A stretch of DNA of 64,000 bases from Bacteroides mediterraneensis (GCF_025993685.1 NZ_DAJPEN010000001.1:496001-560000), one strand, 5' to 3'. Positions 1 to 10,037 are shown, counted from the first letter of the stretch. The notes: generated by a model not told the origin, from the letters alone. Numbers and translations: made by a program.

Positions 1-56
1 GGCAATCGGGTAAATTTAATGACAGGTTGAGAAGTTAATACGAAAATATATTTTTA

Positions 57-2462
57 TTATTCCAATGGCATTGATGCATCTTCTTCCGTTTCGAACCGCA
101 GGGAGTCACTCAGCGTCATGTAAATGGAATCGCTGTCGCTGTAATGCGGGAAATAGTCGTTACAGTCCCATGAGCGGTCCAGTTTCTCCTTCGGTTGCGG
201 GAACTTTGCCACATAAAGCGGAGCCAGCTTGGGGTCGGCCAGCACTTTTTCCATGAAGTAGCCGAACACGGGAAGTGCCGTGCGGCTGCCCTGTCCCAGT
301 TCTCCCGTGCGGAAATGGATGCTGCGGTATTCTCCACCTACCCAGGCACCTCCCACCAGGTTGGGACTGACGCCTACGAACCAGGCATCGGAGTGGTTCG
401 ACGAAGTACCGGTCTTTCCGCCGAATTCCGTCCCTTTGTCAAAGATGCGGAAACGCCAGAGGGCCTGTGAGGTACCTCCCGGACAGGTCAGTCCCCCTCT
501 CAGCATCTGTTGCATGAGGTAAGCACTGGCGTAGGGGATGGCCTGTGTCTTTTCCGGTTCTTCTTCGTAAATGACGTGTCCGTCTTTGTCTTCCACCCGC
601 GTGATGAGTATCGGGCGGATGGCTTCTCCATCGTTGACTACCGTACCGTAGGCCGAAACGAGTTCCAGCAAGGACACATCGGAAGCGCCCAGACTCAGGG
701 CCGGAGTTTCTTCCAGTGGGGTACGGATGCCCATGTTGCGGGCGGTGCGGGCTATATTGGAGATGCCGACTTCATGTGCCACATTGGCGGCGATGGTGTT
801 GACAGACTGGGCGAATGCCATTTTCAGGGACATGGTGTCGAGGGTGGCACCTCCGTTGGCATTGTGCGGCATCCAGAGTTTCTTCTCTCCGTTCTCTTCC
901 ACTTCCCAGGGAATATTCTCGTCTACCCGTAAGTCGCAGGGAGAAAGTCCTTGGTTCATGGCCTCTGTATAGACAAACAGTTTAAAAGTAGACCCTGGCT
1001 GACGTTTGGACAGTACTTTGTCGTATTTCCACGACTGGAAGTTGATGTCGCCTACCCAGGCTTTCACTTCTCCGGTATGCGGGGCGATGGCCACGAAACC
1101 GCAGTGCATGAAGCGTTCCATGTAGCGGATGGAGTCCATGGTGCTGAAGGTCGTATCCTTTTGCCCCAGTTGGTAGTCGAACACTTTACAGCGGTGAGGC
1201 AGGTTCAGGTAATAGGCAATGGAGTCGGTCTGACTGCCGTATTTGTGCGACAGATACTGATAGGCCGGCGTTTTTTCAGCCAAATCTTCGATAAAGTGAG
1301 GAATCTCTTCTCCACTTCGGTCTCGCCAGGGAGCTTGTGTGCCCCAGTGGGCATCAAATTTTTTCTGTACTTCCCGCATCTGCCGGTCGACGGCCTCTTC
1401 CGCATAGCGTTGCATCCGGCTGTCGATGGTGGTATAGATTTTCAGTCCGTCTCCATATAAGTCGATGTCATTCTCCTTGCACCAGCTTTTCAGTTCGTTG
1501 GCTACGGCTTCGCGGAAGTAGAGAGCCAGTCCGGTGTTGTAGCTTTCTTGCCTGAATTTCAAGATTGTGGGCAGCTGCCGGATAGAATCGAGCTGGTGTT
1601 TGTTCAGAAAATGGTGTTCGTACAGTTTGCCCAACACCACATTCCGTCGCGAAAGACTGTTTTTCGGATTGATACGGGGGTTGTAGTAGGTAGTGGCTTT
1701 CAGCAGCCCAATCAGGGTAGCTGCTTGCTCTACGGTGATTTTGTCGGGCGTAGTATTAAAATAGGTATGGCAGGCCGTTTTGATACCGAAGGCGTTGCTG
1801 CCGAAGTCTACGGTATTGAAATACATGGTCAGGATGTCTTCCTTGCTGTACAGCATCTCAATCTTGACGGCGGTGACCCATTCTTTGGCTTTCATAATCA
1901 GCAGTTTTACACCGGGAATATAGCCCAGCAGACCGGTGGAATACTGCGAGCGGACTTTAAACAGGTTTTTCACCAGCTGCTGGGTGATGGTGCTGGCACC
2001 TCGTGCTTCCCCGTGGGTAATATAGTCTTTTGCGGCTGCGAAGACTCCTTCGAAGTCGATGCCGAAATGCTTGTAGAAACGTTCGTCTTCCGTATAGACC
2101 AGTGTCTTGATCAGGATGGGAGAGATATCCTTGTATTCTACCGGTGTACGGTTCTCTGAATAGAATTTTCCAATCAGTTTCCCGTCGGCGCTGTAGATTT
2201 CCGACGCGATGTGCTGTATCGGTTCCTTGATATTGAACATGCTGGGTGATTTGCCGAACAGCCACAGGAAATTGAGGTCAATCATAATCAGCAGCACAAT
2301 CAGCGAACAGATACCTGTCAGGATGGCCATGCCGGTACGTCCATACCACGGCAATTTACGGAAAGTACGTACATACCATTGGATGGCTTGTTTCCCCGCC
2401 TTGAGGATACGGCGGACTGTTTTTCCTAAAAATTGAGTAAGGTAAAGGATGTATTTTTTCAT
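57..2462 (-). CDS. Penicillin-binding protein 1A (class A, bifunctional)
   Basis: Bifunctional peptidoglycan synthase of about 801 residues anchored in the inner membrane: a glycosyltransferase polymerises lipid II and a transpeptidase cross-links stem peptides in the periplasm. A basic cytoplasmic tail precedes a membrane segment near residues 45-65. The GT51 signatures EDERFYKHFGIDFEG (catalytic Glu near 125) and GASTITQQLVKN follow. The transpeptidase has GSTFK (nucleophile Ser near 490), an SVN motif and GGKTGTS. The start at 2462 is preferred over the ORF start at 2480 because its ATG overlaps the nudC stop as ATGA, the usual sign of translational coupling. It is the last gene of the tex-nudC-pbp operon. 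Family certain; exact 1A assignment likely. Confidence 0.95.
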   Translation of the reverse strand: MKKYILYLTQFLGKTVRRILKAGKQAIQWYVRTFRKLPWYGRTGMAILTGICSLIVLLIMIDLNFLWLFGKSPSMFNIKEPIQHIASEIYSADGKLIGKFYSENRTPVEYKDISPILIKTLVYTEDERFYKHFGIDFEGVFAAAKDYITHGEARGASTITQQLVKNLFKVRSQYSTGLLGYIPGVKLLIMKAKEWVTAVKIEMLYSKEDILTMYFNTVDFGSNAFGIKTACHTYFNTTPDKITVEQAATLIGLLKATTYYNPRINPKNSLSRRNVVLGKLYEHHFLNKHQLDSIRQLPTILKFRQESYNTGLALYFREAVANELKSWCKENDIDLYGDGLKIYTTIDSRMQRYAEEAVDRQMREVQKKFDAHWGTQAPWRDRSGEEIPHFIEDLAEKTPAYQYLSHKYGSQTDSIAYYLNLPHRCKVFDYQLGQKDTTFSTMDSIRYMERFMHCGFVAIAPHTGEVKAWVGDINFQSWKYDKVLSKRQPGSTFKLFVYTEAMNQGLSPCDLRVDENIPWEVEENGEKKLWMPHNANGGATLDTMSLKMAFAQSVNTIAANVAHEVGISNIARTARNMGIRTPLEETPALSLGASDVSLLELVSAYGTVVNDGEAIRPILITRVEDKDGHVIYEEEPEKTQAIPYASAYLMQQMLRGGLTCPGGTSQALWRFRIFDKGTEFGGKTGTSSNHSDAWFVGVSPNLVGGAWVGGEYRSIHFRTGELGQGSRTALPVFGYFMEKVLADPKLAPLYVAKFPQPKEKLDRSWDCNDYFPHYSDSDSIYMTLSDSLRFETEEDASMPLE

Positions 2463-3256
2463 ATTTCGTTGTTTAACCATGCATCAATCAGTTTTCGGGC
2501 AATGCTCAGTTTCTTGGGTATTTCCGGCAGGTGGTCGCGGCTGTAAAAGTCGCCTGCGCTTAATTCTTCATCTTGCAGCTTGATGGTGCCGCTCTCGTAT
2601 TCCGCATAATAGCCTACCATGATGCCGCTGGGGTAAGGCCAGGGCTGGCTGCCGAAATAGGTCAGGTTCTTGATGCGGATACCTGTTTCTTCCATCACTT
2701 CACGGCGTACACACTCTTCCAGCGTTTCGCCCGGTTCCAGAAAGCCGGCCACCAGTCCTTTGAATGTACCCCGAAAATTACGGGCGTGCACCAGCAATAT
2801 GCTGTCTCCTTTCTTAATCAGTACGATGACAGCCGGAGAGATGCGCGGATAGATTTCCAGTCCGCAGTGGGGACAGCGTTTGGTGATGGGGCCTGTCTGT
2901 TCTGTGGGCGTACCGCAGGCCGGACAGAAACGGCTTTGCTTGTCCCAGGTCAGTATTTGGGAAGCCTTTCCGGCACACTGGTATTCTTCCAGCGGGAGGA
3001 TGTCGTAAGAAGCCCGCAAGTCGGTCGGAATAAAGGAATCCTCGTTTCCGTTCAGTGCGTCGGGAGAGAGGGCGTACGCCTTGGCCGGGTGTCCTTGGAT
3101 TTCTCCGATGGCATGTATCGTCGTATCGGCAGTGACTCTTACCGGAGGTTCGGTGGCATAAGGAATGTGAAACCTGTCACCTTCCTTTACGACTAGAAGC
3201 TGCTGGCCTTGACAGAAAATAAACCAGCCGCACAGTTCTTTTTTATCTTGTTTCAT
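2459..3256 (-). CDS. nudC: NAD+ diphosphatase / NAD-cap decapping hydrolase NudC
   Basis: Nudix hydrolase of 265 residues that splits NAD(H) into NMN(H) and AMP and, in characterised members, removes NAD caps from RNA. Visible are the zinc ribbon cysteines (C111, C114, C128, C131), the Nudix box GFLEPGETLEECVRREVMEETGI split over residues 171-193, and the NudC-type SQPWPYPSG signature at 203-211, which separates this family from other Nudix enzymes. The N-terminal part is the usual poorly conserved NudC-like domain. It begins 12 bases after the tex stop and ends in an ATGA overlap with the penicillin-binding protein gene, so the three are probably cotranscribed. Confidence 0.95.
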   Translation of the reverse strand: MKQDKKELCGWFIFCQGQQLLVVKEGDRFHIPYATEPPVRVTADTTIHAIGEIQGHPAKAYALSPDALNGNEDSFIPTDLRASYDILPLEEYQCAGKASQILTWDKQSRFCPACGTPTEQTGPITKRCPHCGLEIYPRISPAVIVLIKKGDSILLVHARNFRGTFKGLVAGFLEPGETLEECVRREVMEETGIRIKNLTYFGSQPWPYPSGIMVGYYAEYESGTIKLQDEELSAGDFYSRDHLPEIPKKLSIARKLIDAWLNNEI

Positions 3257-3268
3257 GTTGTTGTGTTC

Positions 3269-5407
3269 TTATTTGTTTAATCCTTTCATGGTGAGCTGGA
3301 TACGTTTTCGTTCACGGTCGATGCTCAGCACTTTTACCCGTATATGCTGGTGGATGCGAACCACTTCGGTCGGGTCGCTGACAAAACGGTCGGCCAGTTG
3401 GGAAACATGCACCAACCCGTTTTCCTTGATACCGATATCGACGAAACAGCCGAAGTTGGTGATGTTGGTCACGATGCCGGGCAATTCCATGCCTTCCTGT
3501 AAGTCGTCCAGCGTGCGTACATTTTTGTCGAATTCAAATACCTGGATTTTCTGGCGTGGGTCTCGGCCGGGCTTGTCCAGTTCCTGAAGAATATCTGTCA
3601 GGGTAGGGAGGCCCACGGTATCGGTGATGTATTTCTTCAAGTCAATTTTGCTGCGCAGCTCCTTGTCCTTTATCAGGTCGTTCACACTGCAATGCAAATC
3701 CTTTGCCATTTGTTCCACGATGGGGTAGCTTTCCGGATGTACCGCCGAATTGTCCAGTGGGTTGGGAGCCTGTGGAATACGGAGGAATCCGGCGCACTGT
3801 TCGTAGGCCTTTGCTCCCATTCTCGGTACCTTGAGCAGTTGTTTGCGGGATTCGAACGGGCCGTTTGCCGTACGGTAGTCTACGATGTTCTGTGCCAGTG
3901 TAGGGCCTAAACCGGACACATACGTCAGCAAGTGCTTGCTGGCCGTATTGACATTCACACCTACCAGATTGACACAGCTTTCCACTGTCTGGTCGAGGGC
4001 CGCCTTCAGTTTGGCCTGGTCTACGTCGTGCTGGTACTGGCCCACTCCGATGGATTTGGCATCAATCTTGACCAGTTCGGCCAGCGGGTCCATCAGGCGG
4101 CGGCCGATGGAGACGGCCCCACGGACTGTGACATCGTAGTCTGGAAATTCTTCGCGGGCTGTTTTCGATGCCGAATAAATGGAAGCTCCGTCTTCACTGA
4201 CCACGAATACCTGTACTTCCCGGTCGTAGCGCTGACTGGTGACAAACTGTTCCGTTTCGCGGCTGGCCGTACCGTTTCCAATGGCGATGGCTTCAATTTT
4301 ATATTGTTCCACCAGCTTCACGAGCTTGCGTGCAGCCTGTGCATATTCCGATTTGGGAGGGTGGGGATAAATGGCTTCGTTGTGCAGAAGTGTACCTTGG
4401 GCATCCAGACAGACCACTTTGCAGCCGGTACGGAATCCGGGGTCGATGCCCATGACTCGTTTTTGTCCCAACGGAGGGGCCAGCAGCAACTGACGGAGAT
4501 TCTCTGCAAATACACGAATGGCCTCTTCGTCGGCTTTTTCCTTGCTGAGGGCTGCAAATTCAGTCTCGATGGCAGGTTTCAGCAGCCGTTTATAGGCATC
4601 GGATACCGCTTCCTCCACTTGGCGGCCACATTCATTGTTCGTCCGTACGAACAGCCTTTGCAGTCGGTCGTGGCAGCTTTCTTCGTCTTCCGGGAAGATG
4701 GACACCTTCAACACGCCTTCTGCTTCTCCGCGGCGGAGCGCCAGCAGGCGATGGGAGGAGCATCTTTTGAGCGGTTCACTGAAATCAAAATAGTCACGGT
4801 ATTTGGCGGAGGCTTCTTCCGATTCTTTTCCTTTCACCACTTTGGCTTGGATAATCGCCTGTCGCTGGAACTGGTTGCGCATCAGGTGGCGCGAGCGTTC
4901 GTCTTCGCTGACTTGTTCGGCCAGGATGTCGCGGGCCCCTTTCAGGGCGTCTTCCTCATCTTTTACGTCACCTTTCACAAAAGCACGCACTTTGGTTCCG
5001 AGGTTGTTTTCTTTCTGCATCATCAGCAGTAGGGCCAGCGGCTCCAGCCCTTTGGCACGTGCGGCCTCTGCCCTGGTTTTCCGTTTGGGCTTGAAGGGAA
5101 GATAAATGTCCTCCAGTTCGGTAGCGTTCCAGCAGGCAGTGATGCGCGCTTTCAGTTCCGGCGTCAGTTTCCCTTGTTCCTCAATGGTGGAAAGTACGGT
5201 CTCTTTCCGCTTGGACAGTTCACAGAGCTTTTCATATCTTGTTTGAATGTCTCCTATCTGTACTTCATCCAACCCTCCGGTAGCTTCTTTCCGGTAACGG
5301 CTGATAAATGGAATGGTGGCTCCCCCCTGGAGCAGCTTGAGTGTGTGGGCGATACGATGTTCCGGCAGCTTAAGTTCGACGGCAATCATCCGGCTGAAAT
5401 CTTCCAT
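3269..5407 (-). CDS. tex: Tex-family RNA-binding transcription accessory protein
   Basis: Protein of 712 residues with the full Tex layout: an N-terminal helical Tex domain (about 1-190), a YqgF/RNase H-like domain around the motif GIDPGFRTGCK (about 320-445), a helix-hairpin-helix region around GLGPTLAQNIVDYR (about 480-560) and a C-terminal S1 RNA-binding domain (ITNFGCFVDIGIKENGLVHVS, about 635-705, given here in part). Tex homologues bind nucleic acid and influence transcription; the precise role in Bacteroidales is not settled. The gene leads the tex-nudC-pbp operon, and a TACTTTTG promoter element lies 29 bases upstream of its start. Confidence 0.93.
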   Translation of the reverse strand: MEDFSRMIAVELKLPEHRIAHTLKLLQGGATIPFISRYRKEATGGLDEVQIGDIQTRYEKLCELSKRKETVLSTIEEQGKLTPELKARITACWNATELEDIYLPFKPKRKTRAEAARAKGLEPLALLLMMQKENNLGTKVRAFVKGDVKDEEDALKGARDILAEQVSEDERSRHLMRNQFQRQAIIQAKVVKGKESEEASAKYRDYFDFSEPLKRCSSHRLLALRRGEAEGVLKVSIFPEDEESCHDRLQRLFVRTNNECGRQVEEAVSDAYKRLLKPAIETEFAALSKEKADEEAIRVFAENLRQLLLAPPLGQKRVMGIDPGFRTGCKVVCLDAQGTLLHNEAIYPHPPKSEYAQAARKLVKLVEQYKIEAIAIGNGTASRETEQFVTSQRYDREVQVFVVSEDGASIYSASKTAREEFPDYDVTVRGAVSIGRRLMDPLAELVKIDAKSIGVGQYQHDVDQAKLKAALDQTVESCVNLVGVNVNTASKHLLTYVSGLGPTLAQNIVDYRTANGPFESRKQLLKVPRMGAKAYEQCAGFLRIPQAPNPLDNSAVHPESYPIVEQMAKDLHCSVNDLIKDKELRSKIDLKKYITDTVGLPTLTDILQELDKPGRDPRQKIQVFEFDKNVRTLDDLQEGMELPGIVTNITNFGCFVDIGIKENGLVHVSQLADRFVSDPTEVVRIHQHIRVKVLSIDRERKRIQLTMKGLNK

Positions 5408-5435
5408 GTAAAATGTGGTTGAGTTATATTGGTTG

Positions 5436-5443
5436 CAAAAGTA
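5436..5443 (-). promoter_or_regulatory. Promoter -7 element for tex operon
   Basis: On the minus strand this reads TACTTTTG, an exact match to the Bacteroidetes TAnnTTTG -7 consensus, 29 bases upstream of the tex start codon. Confidence 0.7.
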
Positions 5444-5532
5444 GTGAAAAAATGGGAAAATCGTAGTGTGGAACAGCCTTTCGTTTTTTAGTATTTTAGG
5501 AAGTATTCTGGTGGAATATCGGGAAGTTCTCG

Positions 5533-5540
5533 TATCTTTG
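5533..5540 (+). promoter_or_regulatory. Promoter -7 element for phosphoesterase operon
   Basis: TATCTTTG matches the TAnnTTTG consensus. The implied transcription start near 5547 leaves too little room for initiation at the ATG at 5556 and favours the ATG at 5568. Confidence 0.7.
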
Positions 5541-5567
5541 CAGCTGTTATGACCAATGTCAGATAAA

Positions 5568-7313
5568 ATGAAGACTAGACCAATCTATTTTATTATTAGC
5601 CTGATTACTTTGTGGGGCATGAGTCACTTGCAGTTGTGTGCAGCCGACAGTCAGACTGTGACACTCAAGTTTATGGAAACCAGTGATGTGCATGGTTGTT
5701 ATTTCCCTTATAATTTTATCCAGAATAAGCAAATGAAGGGTAGTCTGGCCCGTGTGTCTTCGTATGTGAAGGAGCAGCGGAAGCAATACGGGAAGAATGT
5801 CATCCTGATGGATAACGGTGATATTCTTCAGGGACAGCCAGTGGCTTATTACTATAATTATATGGATACGACTTCGGTGCATGTATGCGCTGCCATGTTG
5901 AACTATATGCGTTATGATGTGGGCAACATGGGTAACCACGATGTGGAAACCGGGCACGCCGTGTACGACCGTTGGGTGAAACAGTGTGAGTTTCCGGTGT
6001 TGGGTGCCAATATAATCGATGCCAAGACAGGCCGTCCGTATCTGAAGCCTTATCAGGTGATGGAACGGGATGGGGTGAAGATTGCTATCCTCGGCATGAT
6101 TACTCCGGCCATACCCTCCTGGCTGCCCGAACAGCTGTGGAGCGGGTTGCGTTTTGAAAGCATGAGGGCTTGTGCGGAAAAATGGGTAAAGGAAATCCAG
6201 GAAAAGGAACATCCGGACATTCTGATTGGTTTGTTCCATGCGGGACCGGAAGGAAACCGTTTGGACAATGCCATTGAAAATGAATCGGCCGAAGTGGCTA
6301 AAAACGTACCGGGGTTTGATGTGATTTTCATGGGACACGACCATACCCGCTGGAATGAAAGGGTGGCCAATGTGAAAGGCGATTCTGTGCTGCTGATAGA
6401 CCCCGCCAATACGGCAAAGGTGGTTTCAGAAGTCACTTTCACCGTGAAAAAACAGGATGGGAAAGTAGTCTCCAAGCAGATGGAAGGTAAGCTGGTCAAT
6501 ATGGATGATTATGCCGTAGACTCGGATTTCATGAATACATTCCAGGAGCAGTATGAGGCTACCATGGATTTTGTTTCGCGGAAAATCGGACGGATAGAAC
6601 ATACTATTTCTTCGAAGGATGCCTTCTTTGGTCCTTCTGCCTTTATCGACCTGATTCATCAGTTGCAGCTGGATATTACCGGGGCAGATATTTCTTTCTG
6701 TGCTCCGCTGTCGGCTTATGCGGAAATCCAGAAAGGAGATATCTGTGTGAGCGACATGTTCAACTTGTATAAGTTTGAGAACATGCTGTATACCATGTTG
6801 CTTTCCGGAAAAGAGGTGAAGAACTTCCTGGAAATGTCGTACGACCTCTGGGTGAACCAGATGAAATCGGCTGATGACCATTTGTTGCTGCTGAACGAGA
6901 AGGACAATGGATTCGGGCGTTTTCGGAATCCCAGCTTCAACTTTGATTCTGCGGCAGGCATTATTTATACGGTGGATGTGACCAAACCGCGTGGCGAAAG
7001 AATTACTATTGAGCGCATGGCCGACGGAGAACCCTTTGAATTGGATAGGCAATACAAGGTGGCAGTCAATTCTTACCGTGGAAACGGGGGAGGCGATTTG
7101 CTGACCAAAGGAGCAGGTATTCCCAAAGCAGAATTGTCAAAGCGCATTGTTTTCTCTACCGACAAGGATTTGCGCTATTACTTGATGAAACGGATTGAGG
7201 AAGTCAAGGTATTGGATCCGAAGCCGCTGAACCAGTGGAAGTTTATTCCGGAGGAATGGACCGTTCCGGCGGCACAGCGTGATTACAAGCTTTTGTTTGG
7301 AAATAATAAATAA
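5568..7313 (+). CDS. Secreted 5'-nucleotidase / cyclic phosphodiesterase family protein
   Basis: Exported metallophosphoesterase of about 581 residues with the UshA/CpdB two-domain layout. A signal peptide (MKTRPIYFIISLITLWG... ending near CAAD) leads into the binuclear metal domain with motifs SDVHG, DNGDILQG, GNHD and GHDH, followed by the substrate-binding 5'-nucleotidase C domain (about 330-540, with NSYRGNGGGDLL). Expected work is dephosphorylation of nucleotides or 2',3'-cyclic nucleotides in the periplasm. A start at 5556 is possible but sits too close to the promoter. It is followed 26 bases later by a His-rich protein and then a TonB receptor, so it may belong to a nutrient-uptake operon. 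Exact substrate unknown. Confidence 0.88.
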   Translation: MKTRPIYFIISLITLWGMSHLQLCAADSQTVTLKFMETSDVHGCYFPYNFIQNKQMKGSLARVSSYVKEQRKQYGKNVILMDNGDILQGQPVAYYYNYMDTTSVHVCAAMLNYMRYDVGNMGNHDVETGHAVYDRWVKQCEFPVLGANIIDAKTGRPYLKPYQVMERDGVKIAILGMITPAIPSWLPEQLWSGLRFESMRACAEKWVKEIQEKEHPDILIGLFHAGPEGNRLDNAIENESAEVAKNVPGFDVIFMGHDHTRWNERVANVKGDSVLLIDPANTAKVVSEVTFTVKKQDGKVVSKQMEGKLVNMDDYAVDSDFMNTFQEQYEATMDFVSRKIGRIEHTISSKDAFFGPSAFIDLIHQLQLDITGADISFCAPLSAYAEIQKGDICVSDMFNLYKFENMLYTMLLSGKEVKNFLEMSYDLWVNQMKSADDHLLLLNEKDNGFGRFRNPSFNFDSAAGIIYTVDVTKPRGERITIERMADGEPFELDRQYKVAVNSYRGNGGGDLLTKGAGIPKAELSKRIVFSTDKDLRYYLMKRIEEVKVLDPKPLNQWKFIPEEWTVPAAQRDYKLLFGNNK

Positions 7314-7339
7314 TTATAGAGATTAGAAAGAAAAGGGAA

Positions 7340-7681
7340 ATGTGTAGAGGTTTTCGTAAGCATCTCCGGGTATGGGCATTTTGTCTGGCAACTTTGTTTG
7401 CCTCTTATTATGCTGCTACGGCCTTGTTTGCCCATGTACATGTGGTGAACGGGGTGATGCTTGTACACTCGCATCCCTTTACCAAATCCCATTCTCATAA
7501 CGACGGCCAGACACTGGCCCTTCATTTTCTTTCCAGTTTTCACTCTTTGGAAGCAGGGCAGACAGACTTGGAACTTCCGAATCTGTATGTGCTTTATTCA
7601 TTGGTGGAAAAACTGGAAATCTCTCCTGTCGTGTCTTCTTATGCGGCAGGAATTTATCTCCGTGCTCCTCCCATACGATAG
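7340..7681 (+). CDS. His-rich single-pass membrane protein, function unknown
   Basis: Small protein of 113 residues that I cannot place in a named family. Residues 11-31 form a hydrophobic helix, probably an uncleaved anchor or signal. Directly after it are paired histidines H32/H34, H43/H45, H51/H53 and H62 (HVHVVNG, HSHPF, SHSHND), an arrangement typical of surface-exposed metal-binding loops. It lies between the phosphoesterase (26 bases) and the TonB receptor (49 bases) on the same strand and is probably cotranscribed. The inference is a metal-binding accessory of the receptor; nothing in the sequence proves this. Confidence 0.7.
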   Translation: MCRGFRKHLRVWAFCLATLFASYYAATALFAHVHVVNGVMLVHSHPFTKSHSHNDGQTLALHFLSSFHSLEAGQTDLELPNLYVLYSLVEKLEISPVVSSYAAGIYLRAPPIR

Positions 7682-7730
7682 TTCTATTGGAGATTTGAAG
7701 AACTTAGTATGAATATTTTAGGAGCAATTA

Positions 7731-10037
7731 ATGAAAAAATATATCAATTTGTGGATGGGAGTGGTATGCACTCTCGTCAGCTATGCGTATGCTTACGCAG
7801 AAGGTCCCGTCAAAGAGGGAAATGCCATTTTGGGGCATGTGATTGAAAAGGGTTCGGAGGCAGGTTTGCCTTATGCGGCCGTGTTGGTAGTGGAAACCGG
7901 TGAAGGTACCGTGACAGACGGAGAAGGTTATTTCCGTTTCAAGAATGTTCCGGAAGGAGAATATTCCGTGAAGGTGCAGATAATGGGCTATGCCACGCAG
8001 ATAAAGAAGGTGACGGTCAGCAAGGATTTCGTGGTCGACATGCATTTTGTCATGGAAGAGGAATCCATTATGACGGATGAGGTGGTGGTTTCGGCCAACC
8101 GGAATGAAACCAGCCGGAAAGTGGCTCCGGTGGTAGTCAATGTGATGAACAACAAACTGTTTGAGATTGTAAACTCGACCAATCTGGCTAAATCATTGAG
8201 CTATCAGTCGGGCTTGCGGGTGGAAAACAACTGTCAGAATTGCGGTTTCCCTCAGGTCCGTATCAATGGGCTGGAGGGACCTTATTCACAGATTCTGATT
8301 AACAGCCGTCCGGTGATGAGTGCGTTGTCGGGGGTGTATGGACTGGAACAGATACCGACCAACATGATTGAGCGGGTGGAAGTGGTACGTGGCGGAGGTT
8401 CTGCCTTGTTCGGGGCCAATGCCGTGGGAGGTACCATCAACATCATTACCAAAGACCCGGTACGCAATTCGTTTCAGGTGGCTTCTACGATGTCGAACCT
8501 GAACGGAAAGGTATGGGAGCAATATATGGGAGCCAATGCCTCACTCGTTTCGTCCGATAACTCGTACGGTATTGCATTGTATCAGTCCTACCGTAACCGT
8601 AATCCGTATGATGCGGATGGAGACGGGTTCTCTGAATTGGGAAAACTTAATATGAATACTTTCGGGTTGCGGGCTTATTATCGTCCTACTCAGTTCAGCC
8701 GCATCAGTCTGGAATATCATACGACGAATGAGTTCCGTCGCGGCGGTAACAAGTTCGACTTGCAGCCGCACGAAACGGACATCACGGAGCAGACCAAACA
8801 CATCATTAACAGTGGAGGTTTGACGTACGATGTGTTTTTCAACGAGTACAAGCATAAGCTTTCGGTCTATGGCTCGGCCCAGCACATCGACCGCAACAGT
8901 TATTATGGCGCAGGTGGTGACCCGAATGCTTACGGAAAGACCAAGGACCTGACAGCTGTGGGAGGAGCCATGTATGTGGGAAATATGGATAACTGTCTGT
9001 TTTCTCCGGCTACTTTTACGGGAGGGGTGGAATATCAGTATAATTCCTTGCACGATGTGATGACGGGTTACCAGCGTGATTTACGGCAGGATGTAAAGAT
9101 TGCCAGTGGATTTGTGCAGAATGAATGGAAGCTGGACTATTTCACGATTCTGGCCGGATTCCGTTTGGACAAGCATAACTTGGTGGACAAGGTGATTTTC
9201 AGTCCTCGTGTCAATGCGCTTTGGAAACCTTCCGACAAGCTTCAGGGACGTCTGACATGGTCGACAGGTTTCCGTGCCCCTCAGGCTTACGATGAAGATT
9301 TGCATGTGGCAGCCGTGGGAGGTGAAGCGATGGAAGTCCGGCTGGCCAAAGGCTTGAAACCTGAACATTCCAACAGCTTCAGCGGCTCGATTGACTGGAC
9401 GGCAAATTTCGGACATTTTCAGTCGAACTTGTTGGTGGAAGGCTTCTATACGGCGTTGAACGATGTGTTTTATCTGGAAAGCATTGGAAAAGACCCGGTA
9501 TCGGGTACCTCCGTGCAGGAACGTCGGAACGGTAGTGGAGCCCGGGTGTATGGAGCCAATATTGACTATAAGATTGCACATGGAAAGGAAGCCCAATTGC
9601 AGTTGGGCTTTACTGTACAGCGGAGCCGTTATACGGAGGCTGTGAGATGGAGTGAGGATGAAGATGTGGCAGCCATCAAGCGTATGCCGCGTACACCGGA
9701 CTATTACGGATATTTCACCTTCAGTTCCGCACCCTGTAAGAATTTTGATTTCTCTCTTTCGGGCGTCTATACAGGCCGGATGATTGTGCCTCACTTTGCA
9801 GGGTATATTGAAAAGGACCGCTTGGAGCACACACCCGATTTCATGGACTTCAATCTGAAGTTGAATTATACGTTTGTGTTGAACGACCATCTGAAGTTGC
9901 AGTTGAACGGAGGGGTACAGAATATCTTCAATGCGTTCCAGAAAGATTTGGACAAGGGAGGAAAGCGTGATTCGAAGTATTTCTACGGTCCCACTCAGCC
10001 TCGTACCTATTTTATTGGCATCAAGTTTTTCAATTGA
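7731..10037 (+). CDS. TonB-dependent outer membrane receptor
   Basis: Outer membrane receptor of 768 residues that imports a ligand using TonB energy. A signal peptide is followed by a carboxypeptidase-regulatory-like beta-sandwich (about 30-110), a plug domain (about 125-240, with RVEVVRGGGSALFGANAVGG) and a 22-strand type barrel ending in a terminal Phe-Asn (IGIKFFN). The size, and the absence of a SusD partner nearby, fit a siderophore, metal or cofactor receptor and not a glycan SusC. The plug contains a CxxC pair (C168, C171 in NCQNCG) just before the RINGLEG stretch. With the His-rich protein upstream, a metal or metal-complex ligand is a reasonable guess. Confidence 0.92.
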   Translation: MKKYINLWMGVVCTLVSYAYAYAEGPVKEGNAILGHVIEKGSEAGLPYAAVLVVETGEGTVTDGEGYFRFKNVPEGEYSVKVQIMGYATQIKKVTVSKDFVVDMHFVMEEESIMTDEVVVSANRNETSRKVAPVVVNVMNNKLFEIVNSTNLAKSLSYQSGLRVENNCQNCGFPQVRINGLEGPYSQILINSRPVMSALSGVYGLEQIPTNMIERVEVVRGGGSALFGANAVGGTINIITKDPVRNSFQVASTMSNLNGKVWEQYMGANASLVSSDNSYGIALYQSYRNRNPYDADGDGFSELGKLNMNTFGLRAYYRPTQFSRISLEYHTTNEFRRGGNKFDLQPHETDITEQTKHIINSGGLTYDVFFNEYKHKLSVYGSAQHIDRNSYYGAGGDPNAYGKTKDLTAVGGAMYVGNMDNCLFSPATFTGGVEYQYNSLHDVMTGYQRDLRQDVKIASGFVQNEWKLDYFTILAGFRLDKHNLVDKVIFSPRVNALWKPSDKLQGRLTWSTGFRAPQAYDEDLHVAAVGGEAMEVRLAKGLKPEHSNSFSGSIDWTANFGHFQSNLLVEGFYTALNDVFYLESIGKDPVSGTSVQERRNGSGARVYGANIDYKIAHGKEAQLQLGFTVQRSRYTEAVRWSEDEDVAAIKRMPRTPDYYGYFTFSSAPCKNFDFSLSGVYTGRMIVPHFAGYIEKDRLEHTPDFMDFNLKLNYTFVLNDHLKLQLNGGVQNIFNAFQKDLDKGGKRDSKYFYGPTQPRTYFIGIKFFN

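Noticed and set aside
3932..5032. 366-codon open frame on the plus strand opposite tex
   Set aside because: Antisense shadow of a well-conserved gene; no family signature, and no promoter or start context of its own.
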